DNA of 64,000 bases, taken from assembly GCA_032821775.1 (NCBI GenBank), contig JAVLRN010000005.1, positions 186,001 through 250,000 on the forward strand. The letters run 5' to 3'. How positions within the stretch are numbered: the stretch's first letter is position 1; every line of letters starts with the position of its first letter. The notes below the pieces were generated by a model. That model did no database searches and was not told the origin of the DNA. It was given only the letters and a program-made list of their open reading frames with translations. A program made the translations under genes and the position numbers. The DNA comes from Sanguinoderma infundibulare. Its lineage: Eukaryota > Basidiomycota > Agaricomycetes > Polyporales > Polyporaceae. Below are positions 1-11,346 of this stretch, piece after piece.

Positions 1-328
1 GGTTCTGTCCGTCTTATTGTGGCAGGCCTAATCTCTCCCCCATCCCTCACACCCCTTCTCCATCCGTTCCGCTCATCTCATGCCCCCCAGCCCCAGCCGA
101 CTCCCCAGGGATTAACACCGGTTCCGTCGTTTCCACATAAGAGGCTGTACGTATGGTTTGTATCTTTCTAGCGAGGACTACGTGTACTGCGGCTTACGAT
201 TCACCGAAGCAATTTTTGTATTATACTAGGCCGCTCGAGCGTACGAGGGCCGTTGAATCTTCGTAATCATGTATCCTTTTTTCTTGCACAGCGTCTTGTC
301 GATAAATCTACCTGATTTCGCGTTTTGC
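1..328. other. Left-edge intergenic sequence
   Basis: No supported coding exon or RNA gene is seen here. The first 100 bases are pyrimidine-rich, as in fungal promoters or 3' flanks. The stretch may be flanking sequence of a gene outside the window. Confidence 0.4.
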
Positions 329-867
329 GCGTGTTTGCTTTATATACAAGGGTCACATCGTGCTCAGACTGCTCAGCAGATCGGGAGATAGGTCTAACTA
401 AGTACTAAATACGCACGTACGTCCCCGGGCTTCAGTTTTCAGCTGATTCTGACCGCGATTGGCAGACGGTCATCCCACCCGCTGGCTGCAAAGAGGACGC
501 TCGATATCGCCTTGGGTTTGGACGTCCAGATGAGGGCATAGGACTCGCATGTTCGCATTTATACCAGTCGAAAATACCCGCGTGTTTGCTTTACGAGGTC
601 CACATAGGTCTAACTAGTGTCGTGGTCAATGCTCCGTCGCGACTAACCAGAGCATTTTCAGCGGGATTGGCAGTCATTCCAGGCCATGTGTGTCGACACA
701 CCGTTCACGATGGATAAGAGCAGGTACGTAGTATACTTGGGATCCTCATGCTTTGGCAGTTTTCAGCTGATTTTACACCGCGATTCGCAGATGGTCACCC
801 CGCCCGTTGGCTGCAGAGATGCGAGTCAGTTCAGACGTCCAGATCAGTCCACAGGACTCATGTATTT
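329..867 (+). repeat. Two-copy diverged tandem repeat upstream of the MYND gene
   Basis: Two imperfect copies lie head to tail, about 329-554 and 580-867. Shared blocks in the same order are GCGTGTTTGCTTTA (329 and 580), AGGTCTAACTA (about 391 and 605), TTTTCAGCTGATT (about 436 and 758) and GACGTCCAGAT followed by GGACTC (about 520-545 and 834-860). A short extra match to the TTTTCAG...GATTGGCAG block sits at 653-685. The copies differ by many substitutions and indels, so the duplication is old. It ends just before the chosen start of the MYND gene and probably forms its promoter and 5' leader. Confidence 0.6.
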
Positions 868-925
868 CCGGCCTGTGGTTTGCCCAAACTGCACGCGTGC
901 GACCCAGGTGCTGTTCGATCGTTGG

Positions 926-3495
926 ATGTCAAATCGGAATCTCGAAGCGGTAATCGAATCGCTGCACATGAACAAGGTTCGTCTCGGCAGCCCCACCGAC
1001 TTCTCTTCTCGCTACTTCTCTTTTATCAACCACCATCACCACCACGACCACCACGACCACCACGACGTCATGTCCAGAGCACGGCAAGCCGCTGTGTTTG
1101 GCGACTCGTACGTGATCCCGCGCGGGGTCTTCGAGGACATCAATGGCTCGTCGACGTGGTTATACGTCATCAAACACTTGAGCGACACTCTGAAGTTACC
1201 TGGTACGTGCGTCGTTACAGTAGTCAACCGCCTGCATGCTGACGAGTCGCCTGCGATCGATGTTCATGTTTGCAGACCTGACCACTAGACATGGTCTGAA
1301 AAAGGCTCACGTTCGCTTTGACGAGATCTACAAGAAGCTCCATGGCACCTACAGGTCTGCCCGAACGCAAAACAACGAGAAGGTAATGGGTGGCGTGGTC
1401 GGGATCATGGCGAAGATGTGTGCAGACGCGCTCCTCAGAGACAAGTTGTTCGAAAAAGGCTTGTGGCCTTTATTCTGGTGAGTGTATGCGCTGGGGATGG
1501 CTGACGGACGTCTCTGCAACTAGGTCTTTTGGAGAAAGTGATGCCTCTCCTCGAGATTGACTCGACGCGCCATCTCGCCCTCAATGCGCTCGCGATGGTC
1601 ACCCACCATGGAGGCCTAGAGGCTCGACAGGCGATCGCCCGGCGAAACGAGACCCTCCTGAAGGTCATCATGGACCACCCAGACGATCGCAAGGTCGCCG
1701 AACTCGCCATCGTCACCCTCGACCACGCGACAGAGGCGTACATCTCTTGCAAAGACAAGCCCCGCTCCTCAGACCTGAGGGATATCGCGATCCACTCCAC
1801 TCTGCAGACCACGGTCGACGTGTTCCGCAAGCCCGTGGACTCTCACGAGCTGGTCACGCACGGGTTCAACCTCCTCGTGGCCGCGGCGCACCACTGTTCG
1901 AACGACTGCAAGGCCATTCCCGGCCTGACGAACCTTGTCGCCGGATTCTTGCGGAGCAACAACCTCAACATGCGCGCGATCGCCGTCGGGGGCGTCTTCC
2001 GCCTGCCCATCTCCGAATGCGAGCCCGAAGCTCAGCACTTCGACCCTAACCGCATGATCGCCGCCGTCATGGGCAGGCCTCCCGACCAGCTCCTGGACAT
2101 CCTCCTCGACTACGGCATTGACAACACCGATGCGTTCGTCTCCACCTCCATAAGTGCCGACTACCGGAAGGCAATGATGCGGGCCGCACAGGACCGCGAC
2201 ATGTACGCGCTCGGCAAGAAGCTCATGGACATCATCCAGAAGACCGAGTTCTCCGTCGCCGAGGGCGGCTTCCAGACCGAAGACGGGCGCATGGTGATGG
2301 GTCTCCCCGGCTTGCCCTTCCAGCGCTGGACCGACGCGCTTCCGGCCTGCGCCAAGGTGCTCCGCGAGCGCGCGAACGGGAGCGGGGCGGATCTCGACGC
2401 GGCGGACGTCATCGAGATGAAGTTCTTCATCATCCGGCAGCGACTCCCTGAGGCAATCGCGCTCGCGCACGCCGCGCTGCGCCGGAACCCGCGCCTCGCG
2501 TATGCGTACTACATCCTCAGCATGAGCGCCGACTCGGAGCAGGGCCTGCGGGCGGTGAAGAAGGGGTTGAAATGCCCGAACCTGACGCCGTTCCTGCGCT
2601 GCCAGATGCTCTGGCGTGCTACGGACCACGCGGGCGCACAGGGCCTGCGGCTCCTGCAGGAGGCGCCGGACGAGGACACGCAGGCCCGGGCGCAGGGCGC
2701 GGCGTTCCTGATGTCGGCGTGGGAGGACGCGAAGACGTTCATCTCGGAGGCGCCGCCGGACACGCGGCACATGCTCGCGATGCTGGGGTGGTACGTGATC
2801 CTGACGGTCGTTATACGCGGGCCGGAGCTGAGCGAGGACCTGCGGGAGCTTGATGTGAGTGCGGTATTGAGCTACGGCTTCGAGGTCTCAGGACTGACGA
2901 CGTGTCCCTCCCAGCCCGCGCGGCGGAAGATCAAGACCGCGGTCGAGTTCATGAAGTGGATGGGGTACCCGGTCCGGAAGACGCAGCTGAACCTCGCGCG
3001 GCAGCTCGTGTTCGACCTCTACGGCCCCGGCGCGCAAGAGTGGGGGGCGCTCGTGAAGCGGTTCGACGAGCTCGACGTGACTCTCGCGGAAGGGCGCGAT
3101 GCGCCGTTGTCGGCCACCGAGGCGGAGGACGAGCTTGCGGCATGGCTCGGGAACGTCGACTTGGATGGTGACGATGACGGGCACGGCCATGACCACGACC
3201 ACGACCACGGCCATAGTCATCATGCGCATGGACACGGGCGCCGACAGACGAACGGTCCGTCGAGGGCTGAGAAAGGAACGAAGGGGTACGAGCTTTATCG
3301 GTGCTCGTGGTGCGGGAACCCGAGCGCGGTCTTGAAGAAATGTGGCGGGTGCGCCAAGACGAGGTACGCGTGGATACATCCATATTGCAGGCTGGTGGCC
3401 GCAGGCCCTGACAAGCTTGCAGATATTGCGACGCAGGGTGCCAGAAGTCGCATTGGAGCGAGCACAAGGTCGAATGTAGCGGGAAGAAGAAGTGA
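926..3495 (+). CDS. MYND-type zinc finger protein with helical-repeat body
   Basis: Probable regulatory or scaffold protein. The body (about 1276-2854) is Leu/Ala-rich and helical, resembling ARM/TPR-type repeats. The C-terminus is a MYND finger: CSWC, then CGGC, then after an intron YCDAGCQKSHWSEHKVEC, ending SGKKK and stop at 3493. MYND domains bind proline-rich peptides in partner proteins. Introns read as 1203-1275, 1459-1523, 2855-2914 and 3364-3422. At the second, both nearby GT donors (1463, 1478) break the frame; a GC donor at 1459 joined to the AG at 1523 restores it and gives EKG-LLEKVM. A His/Asp-rich tract (about 3160-3240) precedes the finger. Another, at about 1030-1066, may be coding or lie inside an unpredicted intron (about 977-1078). 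The start at 926 was chosen because upstream sequence is tandem repeat; the 5' end is uncertain. About 775 residues. Confidence 0.72.
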
Positions 3496-3776
3496 AGTTC
3501 CCGATGAATACTTGAGGCGGGTTCGATGCGCATTTGATGTATACTACATCGGCATCTCGCCCATATACTTCTGAGGTGAGTGCAATACGCACGCTGCTGA
3601 TATACGTGGCTATAATGTTTGTGTGGCCATTGGACACTCAAATCCAGATTCCTCACAAGGTTGTCATCGATCCTTTTACCCTCGACTACGACTCCCCTGC
3701 CCCACCTCATCTCCAATATCCCGAGCACCATCGACAAGCTCTTTTATTTATCCGACACCCTGCACCCGCCCATTCC

Positions 3777-4765
3777 ATGTTCCCGGTCGAGATCTGCGAA
3801 GCGTTTATAGATCAAGCAGGCGACGATGACGCAACCCTGCGGCAACTCTCCTTGGTCTGCCAGACCCTTTTACCTCGCACCCGCTACAATGTCTTGAGGA
3901 CAATTCGCATCAAGACCAAGCAGCGAATGGGAGCCATCCGTGGGTTTCTCAAATCCCGTCCCTAGCTCATCCCCCTCATCTACCAACTTGTTGTCCTTCT
4001 TCGCAAGTCGGGGCTGTCTATGACTTAACTCATCCATCATGCTCCTCGAGATCGTTGCGACAGATCTCCTCTCTCGGCTTCTTAGACTGCATACCTGGAC
4101 AATGGAAGCAGCCCAATATGATACTTCTCCCCATACCCTGCCGATATGACCATCTTTGAACCGCATGACATTGTCTTGTTATCCCAAGATACAGTAGCAG
4201 CATCCGGAGGCTAGAGCTGGAAAACATGTTACTTCGAAGATTTTTCGGACGGACTGCTCTGTTCACTCTCAGCTGGCATCCGGAACTTGTACTGCTCTAA
4301 TATCAGTCCCGATAGTTCGAGGAAGAATGGAGCTAGATCCTCGTTGGATACCAGAATACTCGCCTGGCAGCATTCAGTCGAGTTCGAGGTAAGCTATGAC
4401 CAAACATCACAACGTTGAGCGAATAAAATGACCTGCTTGCAAAGGTTTGACTCAGGCATGGGGACCCTATTGCAGTTGAATACCTACTCGGTGCAAGTCA
4501 TTGACCAATTGACTAACTTACGTCTAGTGGTCGAAGAGGATGTGGAGATCGATAACTTTCCTTGTGAAATAATGACTCTTGTCATGGTTCGGAATGGCAA
4601 AGCTTACGCTCCTGGCAGATTATGCAGAATTGCCGATCGCTCGACTCCCACACCTGTTGTCCCTGACATTGGTCCTCAGGGATACCGTTCCATGGCTTCG
4701 CAACCACGATCCTTCCAGTTGCTACGCCGGCCGAAAGCGATCCTGAAAGAGTGCCCCAAGACGAG
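3777..4765 (+). pseudogene. Decayed F-box-like gene
   Basis: The segment begins MFPVEICEAF and continues with TLRQLSLVCQTLLPRTRY, the pattern of the F-box-like N-terminus common in Agaricomycetes (LPxEL...LxxCSLVCxxLLPxxR). This frame stops at 3963. Further leucine-rich pieces typical of such proteins follow in other frames, for example RLHTWTMEAAQ (about 4085-4120) and SSIRRLELENMLLRRF (about 4193-4243), separated by stops. F-box proteins are SCF ubiquitin-ligase substrate adaptors. The many interruptions favour a relic, though introns could explain a few of them. Repeat copy A follows directly. Confidence 0.5.
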
Positions 4766-4769
4766 GGAG

Positions 4770-7350
4770 GTGTGTGAATAGTCCCTCCGCTGCGGCAATT
4801 GTGCGTCCTGTCGAGCTTCGTTTGTGGTCCGTGTGGTCCTCGAATGGTTCTATCCAGATATTACGACTGCGCGCGCCAGACGTCGAGCACTTGAACTCTG
4901 ATTGTGGCTGAGAGAATTCCCAGTACCTCGGAGCAATCCCCCAGCTTCCATACGATGTGCTCGTGTATATTACTTCGTCGTCCCTGCAGGGTTCTGGTCG
5001 CCAGAATACATATAGGCGGCGCATTCGGACGACCAGCTAGCAGGGCTAGAAACGCACGCTATTCTATTCCGCACTATCGCAGAGAGTGCAAGGGCCGCAC
5101 AGGGATCTGAACAACGTCTCGCTCCGAATATCTCGGAGGTCTGTCCAATGTGGAAGTCGAGCTCGAAGCTTGAAGACCTGGAAGAGACGCGTCGCGTCCA
5201 GTAACGCGCCGTGACTGATCGCGTCTGCTGCTCGGGGTGGTCGTGCCACAGGTTCCAAACCAGCGGCCTTTGTCCATCGGCGCAACTCTCGGAACGGCCT
5301 CCAATTGGAAAAGATATTGTCAGCGCTGCAGGACCCTCAGCAGGACTCTGGTCTCACCTCGGCGAGTCAGTCGGCACTCCCTTGGTATCGTCCCAGCCAA
5401 CTCTCGACTGATCTTGTGATCCTTGCTGGCTAGTAATATCAAGTCTCAGTCAAAAACAAAGAGAAGCAAGGACACACCATATCCCGACATAGTTCGAATA
5501 GTAGATAGACGGATGTCGAGTTAACGCTGACGCGCGTCGCCTCCTAGTGCATGAAATCAGCGTGAATTTCCCAGAGTCACGAAGGAAGCACCCACCGCAT
5601 TCTCCGGATTTCAGGACTCGCGACAGATTCAGAGCCGGATGGATGCCCTGAGAGTCGGTCGACTCCACTTGCCTTCCGCTACAACCCCCAGGAGGACGCG
5701 AAAAAGACCATGTCAGTACGCGATCGACAGCGCACGAGATCGTGGACGATCCGCTTCTCTGCGCGGGGGCTTGCGAAGCCCAGTCGTGGACAAGGTTGTT
5801 CTCGACTGAGCACAGAATTCCCTATCGCGATTCAGAGGACAGTCACCGATTGAGTCGTACCACCCCTACATTTCGGGGCATTCGCCCCCACGAACGCATT
5901 TATCCGGTACCGACCCATAGGAGAAGCAGCAGACGACGCAAACGAAACGCCTGCTTCCTGAACAGGATATACGAAGGCGAATGGGGGACGCGCAATCGCC
6001 GTTGCGGGCTGGGTCGTGGTCGCGGGGAAGGTTGTCGATGCCGGCGCTACTCCGAGCGACATCGTCAGGACCGAGACACGGGAAGCCTCAAGATCTGGTC
6101 AGGGATTCCCAGATCTCAGGAAGTGTCTCCCGTCCGATATCTCGTCTTAAGAGCAGCATGAGTGATAGATTACGTTCGCCAAGTGCACTGTTCGCGACGC
6201 ACGCGCTTCATGTCGCATTGCGTCCAGCACGTTTCGTATGGGACCTGCTCAATTCAGTACAAATGGACCTCTGGATCGCCCTACAGCAACAGGTTCATGC
6301 AAAAGAGAATGCTCTCACTCACTTCTGACCGTGCTGTACAGGACTCCAAATCGCTTGGCTCAGGTCACTTCTTTCACGGTGCCCAGCAACAGCTGCGGTG
6401 CCAGCAAGACGACCATCCTGATCTGTGCACCACTGCGGTTGCGGTCGACGTTACACCCCTCCTTGGCGCACGGCGCGCTGCAATGTATCGATTGCGGAAT
6501 GTGGCGCACCGCTCGGGAACGCTGGACGGATACGAACGCGACGCGCGCGGAGTCGGAAAATCCAATGTCGACATCCACGCCCGACGCTACCGCATCTCGA
6601 TACGCCCGGAAGTCCAACTTGGACAGGCCCCCACCTTTTATGAACATCACTGTTCGCGTCCCCTTGGACGTCCATACAGCGCCGCAACAGTCCAGGGTCA
6701 GGGTCTGCACCTTTCCCATTCACAGAGAATGGGGTAAATGGCCCCATGAGCGGGCTTCCATGCTCGGGGTTTCGCAGTCTGTAGCCGAAGAACGCAACTT
6801 CTCCACGCACCAGACGCTCGCTCGCGCCCCAGGCGCGCGCTCCTATCGAACGTTGACGACATCAAGGATCCAATCTCGATCCGCCGGGCTCGGAACCCTT
6901 CTTCTTGATGCGCGATTTGCGGTGATTCGTGACAGTACGTTTACAACCTGACGCGACAACAGCGCGCACACCGCTCGCGCCTCGGCGAGAGATCCGCAGC
7001 GTGGCAGTTGCGGCAGTTGGGATTAAAAAGGCATGGCATGTTCGGGGAGAACGACGTCCTGAGAAGCTCGACGTGAGACAGCGAGAGACGCCAAAAGCGC
7101 ATCATGACAGAAGCAGCCTGAGAGATGTGACGCACGCTAGCGGTTTCGCCGTTGAGATTGCGGGTCCCTGACTTGGTGATGTTTGGACTGGGAAGACTTG
7201 AAGCCATCGAACGACGAGGCTTCAGGCGGCGGTCCAGGGAATTGATCGGCCGTCTTCAACGCCTGCAGGCGCTCGATTCGCGCTCGAACATGGAGCTTCC
7301 AAATAATTTCCATTCCTTCGCTAGAAAGACCGCGCCAGGTTTCAGATCCA
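4770..7350 (+). repeat. Long dispersed repeat, copy A (inverted relative to copy B)
   Basis: Block after block matches the reverse complement of 21360-25000 in the same order. Examples: 4808-4860 with 24852-24912; 4960-5035 with 24610-24680; 5040-5210 with 24420-24600; 5870-6070 with about 23500-23720; 6600-6700 with 22100-22210; 6790-6935 with 21835-21990; 6950-7120 with 21600-21800; 7225-7300 with about 21420-21490. Identity looks like roughly 75-85% in the best blocks, with many indels, so this copy is shorter. It carries short open stretches in several frames but no intact protein I recognise. No terminal repeats or target-site duplication were found by eye. Confidence 0.75.
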
Positions 7351-9943
7351 TGTAAAGCTGCAGAGGCAGGCTGGTTAGTGCCCTTTCAATCACCATGGTG
7401 GCTTTCACATACGTTGTTTCGCAGCCGAGATGTTTCGATAGCCACACTAGCCATCAATTGCTGGGACCGGCGCAGGTTTGGCTCGATGTTCCGGAGCCCG
7501 TCGTCAAACGTACGGTTTGGGCAGTTGATCGGGGAGCTGGTGCAAGACCAGGGCAATCATCAGACCCTTGAGGGCCCGACAATGCGCACCGGCACCGGCG
7601 TGTACTGGTCATATGGGGCGTTTCGCTCGCAATCGATTGGCGCGGGGCATGCGATTGTGAGCGTCCTGGGATGTTGTGAACAGGAGTGCCGGACGAGCGC
7701 TGTGGACAGCGCGCAAGCCTTCTCCACTGATAAGTGGAGGTGATGTACGCAGGAATGCGACCGAATGGTAACAATAGCTATAAGAGGGTTGTTAAGCGAT
7801 TCGCATGAAATCAGACTTTCGCCTACCTGCCGCCGCGTAAGTTACAAGTAGAGCTGGACGCGACGAGCGCGCTCTCTGTTCCTGCATACGAAGCTAGTGA
7901 ACAAAAGGGTGTGCCCTGGCGACGGCCATTCATTCAAGCACCCGTTGAACATGATGACGATCACTTACAGAAGCTCCAAATGCGCAAGGGAACGAACAGT
8001 CGAGTGCCCATCCGAGCAACCTTGCTTCGAAACCCGCTGGACGGAACCCCACAGAACTACTTCAATCCTTCGCTCTGCTTCCTCCTGCATTCAAATCATG
8101 GGGAAAATCGAGCAAAAATGCATATTCATTGTGGCGATTCATAGCATCTCTTCGCAGCGTGTGACGACCGTCGACAGCGACTCGGGTGCCATCTTAGCAA
8201 GCCCTGGTCCATACACGACGTGGTGCCGAAGCAGAAGGTAACTTGGTAAATCACTTTCCCATACGACGAAAGGCGTACCTGGCATAATTACATTGAACCA
8301 GAGACTCATATAGCATGCTTTCTAACGTTGGACATAAGCTCTTGACTTCGGCAAATAACAACCAGTCTACCCCACGTGTTTATTATCACCGGCCTTATTA
8401 GGCGGAGGGGGAATGTACGCACGCTCGTCGAGGCGTCTTCGCCGAAGACTTTGATCTTGAGTCTCAGCCGGGCAGCTGGAAGTCGCCGTGAAGTGGGTGG
8501 AGGAGGACGGCTCTGGTACCAGATGCGGCGTAACTATCCCAATGCCTTATTGAACATCTAAAAACAACGCTCACCAATTTTGCAGTAACGGTCGCATATC
8601 CTGCTACCGGAGGGGCGGCCGGTCCTGCGACTGCGACTAAAGAGAAAGGTTTTGGTATAGCCTCTTCCTCTTCTGCCGTGCGGTACTCCAACAGTGATAC
8701 AACCTCGGTGGCTACCGTAGTACCACGGCTAAGTCCGCAACAGGTGCCCAGGCGACTTTCATGAGTTTCAAGAGTCCCAATCTCATGAGCTCGGGCGCTG
8801 CGGCCTGATAGCTGTCATTCGCTGACTGCCCTGCTCGAAGCTGGTTTGTAGTTGCACATGACTGTAAGCCATTCGGAATTAACGTCCACCCATGATTGAG
8901 TTTGAACTCACCGTGGCCGCAATGCCCGGCCGATACGCACTATTGGCGAACACTGATTCCACGGGCAATCGACTCGGAAAGACTTGGAACGACCGGGAGA
9001 AAACGCGATGGTTGATCAGGGTCGATCCCGAGACGGCATCGCAACAGTTATTCCGAGAACTTCGGAAAGCAGGCGTGTAGAATGCCGGAAGGGCAGGCAC
9101 GACACGCGCCTGCATGACGTCTGTGGCGATCGAAGGCGTAAAACATGCAATCTGGGCGTGAGCTAGCGTTTGGCTAGGCGTACCGCGGCTTGGGGGGTCC
9201 TGGACGGTATCGACGATCAATCAGCCTAGATGATGACGACACGTCGAGGAAGTTATGCTACTCGGTCATGCTCGGATCCAACGCATTCCGAATTAAGAGG
9301 CCAGGTCGAGTTCACTCAGTGACTCACCGTCCGTGGCCGGGTTGGCGTCGAGCCTTGTGCCCAGAAAGCGTTCTATGGAAGACATGCGAGTGTAGCACGG
9401 CATAGCGCTAGCGTTGCGCTATCATACAGGCAAAAGGATGTCCTACGGACCGGATGAACGGACGATCCCGCTTTGAAGTGAGCATGCGGAAATTAAGGCT
9501 GGCAGCCAGCACTCGAGAACGTTACCCACCGATGTTGATTAGAGCTGGGCCGACGCCGGCACTCGTCATGCCACGCCTCGGCTTAGGACCACTTGACTTC
9601 GGTATCGCATACCGTGAGAGGGTGATAGCAGTATGAGCAAAGCTGAGGCCCTGAAGGTGTTCTAGCATACAAGGGGAGTGCGAATAAATGATGATGAGGG
9701 CGGCATTAGGTGGACATGAGTTTTCTCGAGCCGATCCCTAGGCCAGGACGTTGTTGCACAAAGCAGAAGACGATGGAGGAGGCGAGGAAGAGGTCCTGGG
9801 GAATAAACGGAGGAGCCAATGAGGATGCGAGAAAGCGTGGGAGAGTTGTGGAAAAAGACGGGACAGTTCCCGGAGGACGGGCTGGAAGGACGCCTCCCCC
9901 AGAAACCCCCACCGCCGTCTTTTCGCATTTCGTCGACAAATCG
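7351..9943. other. Intergenic region without a recognised gene
   Basis: About 2.6 kb with only short, mutually overlapping open stretches, none with a recognisable domain or a convincing exon series. A weak internal resemblance exists between about 8872-8935 and 9282-9345 (CATTCxGAATTAA, then ACTCACCGT...GGCCG). The last 200 bases are probably promoter and leader of the AT-hook gene; an in-frame upstream ATG at 9710 would add a Lys/Arg-rich extension to it. Confidence 0.4.
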
Positions 9944-11346
9944 ATGGCGACCACAACCGCAGGCTCGTCTGCGCAGGCCTCGTCCTCCGCCGCCTCTGCC
10001 TCTGCCTCTGCCTCTGCCTCCGCTGCCCATGCGCCCATCCTCGCCACCGGCGACTGGACAAAGAACCTCGTCCACCTCGCCAAGACTGCAGAACTCAAGT
10101 CAGTAGTCTCTCGCTTGTTCATCTGCTGCGGTTCCGCATGCTAACTTCCGCCTCCTGCCGTCTTCCCTTGGCTTATCCCTTGTATTCCTCTGTGCCGACC
10201 GCATGCAACTCGTCCTGCTTTGCGACATTGGTTTGGGTTCCCGCCCTTATCATCGCCGTTCTGCGTTCCTCGAACTCTCTGATCGTTGTTGCCGGCGGCG
10301 TACGGAATACCCTCATTCTTTGCCTTCCACCACATGGAACGGCGTTCGGTCTGTGAAGGAAACATGCATTGACGCTCCAGCTGCACACCGCACATATACT
10401 CTCCGCCCACGCCGCGCTCGAGCAGAAGGGCAAAGCCATCCAGGACCTCAAGGAACAAAAGAACAAGTACGTCCACATGCTCTCCCGTGATTTCGACGCG
10501 CCTATCGAGGCAACTCACGAATGTGTCTTGTCAGGCTCGATAGCGAGCGGTCACGACTACTGAACTGCCTGCGTGAGGTGGGTACCGCTCCTTCGATTTC
10601 CGTTCTCCATTTTGACCATCCTTGACTACAGGTCAACGAAGATCGGGATAAGGTTCGCGTTACCTTGACACTGCCGCATCTGGCATCCTCTCCCTAACCA
10701 TCCTCCCTTCTCCATCAGGCCGACCTCGCCGAGGCGGGCCTCAACAAGGAGTCAGCACCCCATCCCTCCGCGTCTTTCTCACCCCCGGAGACACTGACTG
10801 TATGCGTCCGGCCATGTGCATAGAGTGAGCGATCTTCATGCAAAAATCAAGAGCATCACCGAAGGGGACTACGCCATCGCAAAGCAAGATGTAGACCGGC
10901 TACGGCAGGAACTCGGGCAGCCGCCACTCCCGAGCCTCCAGACAACGCTAGAAGAGAAATCTGCCGAGTGCGTGCTCCATGCCCCATCATCTTCCTACCA
11001 CTCGACGCGCTCTGACATATCTTCTCCCGCCACCGTCTGCCCTTCCCATCACCGCGCTGACATTCCCCCTGCTCATCCCGTGCCTTGCTGTTATCTCGCT
11101 TGCGACCTTCTCCGCCCGCCACTCGCGTGCTCCGTCGCACGTCCTATCCTCGCCAGGTACCTCAAGGCGCTCCGATTACAGGCAGAGACCGCCACCTCGG
11201 CAACGGGCACGAAGCGTCCGGGTGAGGAGCTCGGTACGGACGGCCAACCCGCCAAGCGCCCCCGCGGCCGCCCGAAGGGCAGCAAGAACTCCAAGACAAA
11301 AGCGAAGCCTGGCGGTGCGCCCGCCCCCGCCGCGGCAAATACGTGA
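9944..11346 (+). CDS. AT-hook and coiled-coil protein, probably nuclear
   Basis: Seven exons join in frame: 9944-10098, 10359-10466, 10535-10577, from 10632 (VNEDRDK), the ADLAEAGLNKE exon, from about 10828 (VSDLHAKIKS), and from 11158 (YLKALRLQAE) to the stop at 11344. The product is about 230 residues. It opens with an Ala/Ser-rich stretch encoded by a hexamer repeat. The middle is charged and heptad-like (ALEQKGKAIQDLKEQ, DVDRLRQEL), typical of a coiled coil. The basic tail contains AKRPRGRPKGSKNSK, an AT-hook core (RGRP), which binds the minor groove of AT-rich DNA. A nuclear DNA-binding or chromatin role is inferred; no named family is recognised. The first intron is long for this genome (260 nt). 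The start could instead be 9710. Confidence 0.68.
9992..10022 (+). repeat. GCCTCT hexamer microsatellite in coding sequence
   Basis: About five tandem GCCTCT units encode alternating Ala-Ser in the N-terminus of the AT-hook protein. Length variation would stay in frame. Confidence 0.85.

Noticed and set aside
1769..2770. Long minus-strand open frame (333 codons) across the MYND gene
   Set aside because: It is arginine-rich, antisense to a well-supported coding exon and lacks any domain; GC-rich codon bias opens such shadow frames.
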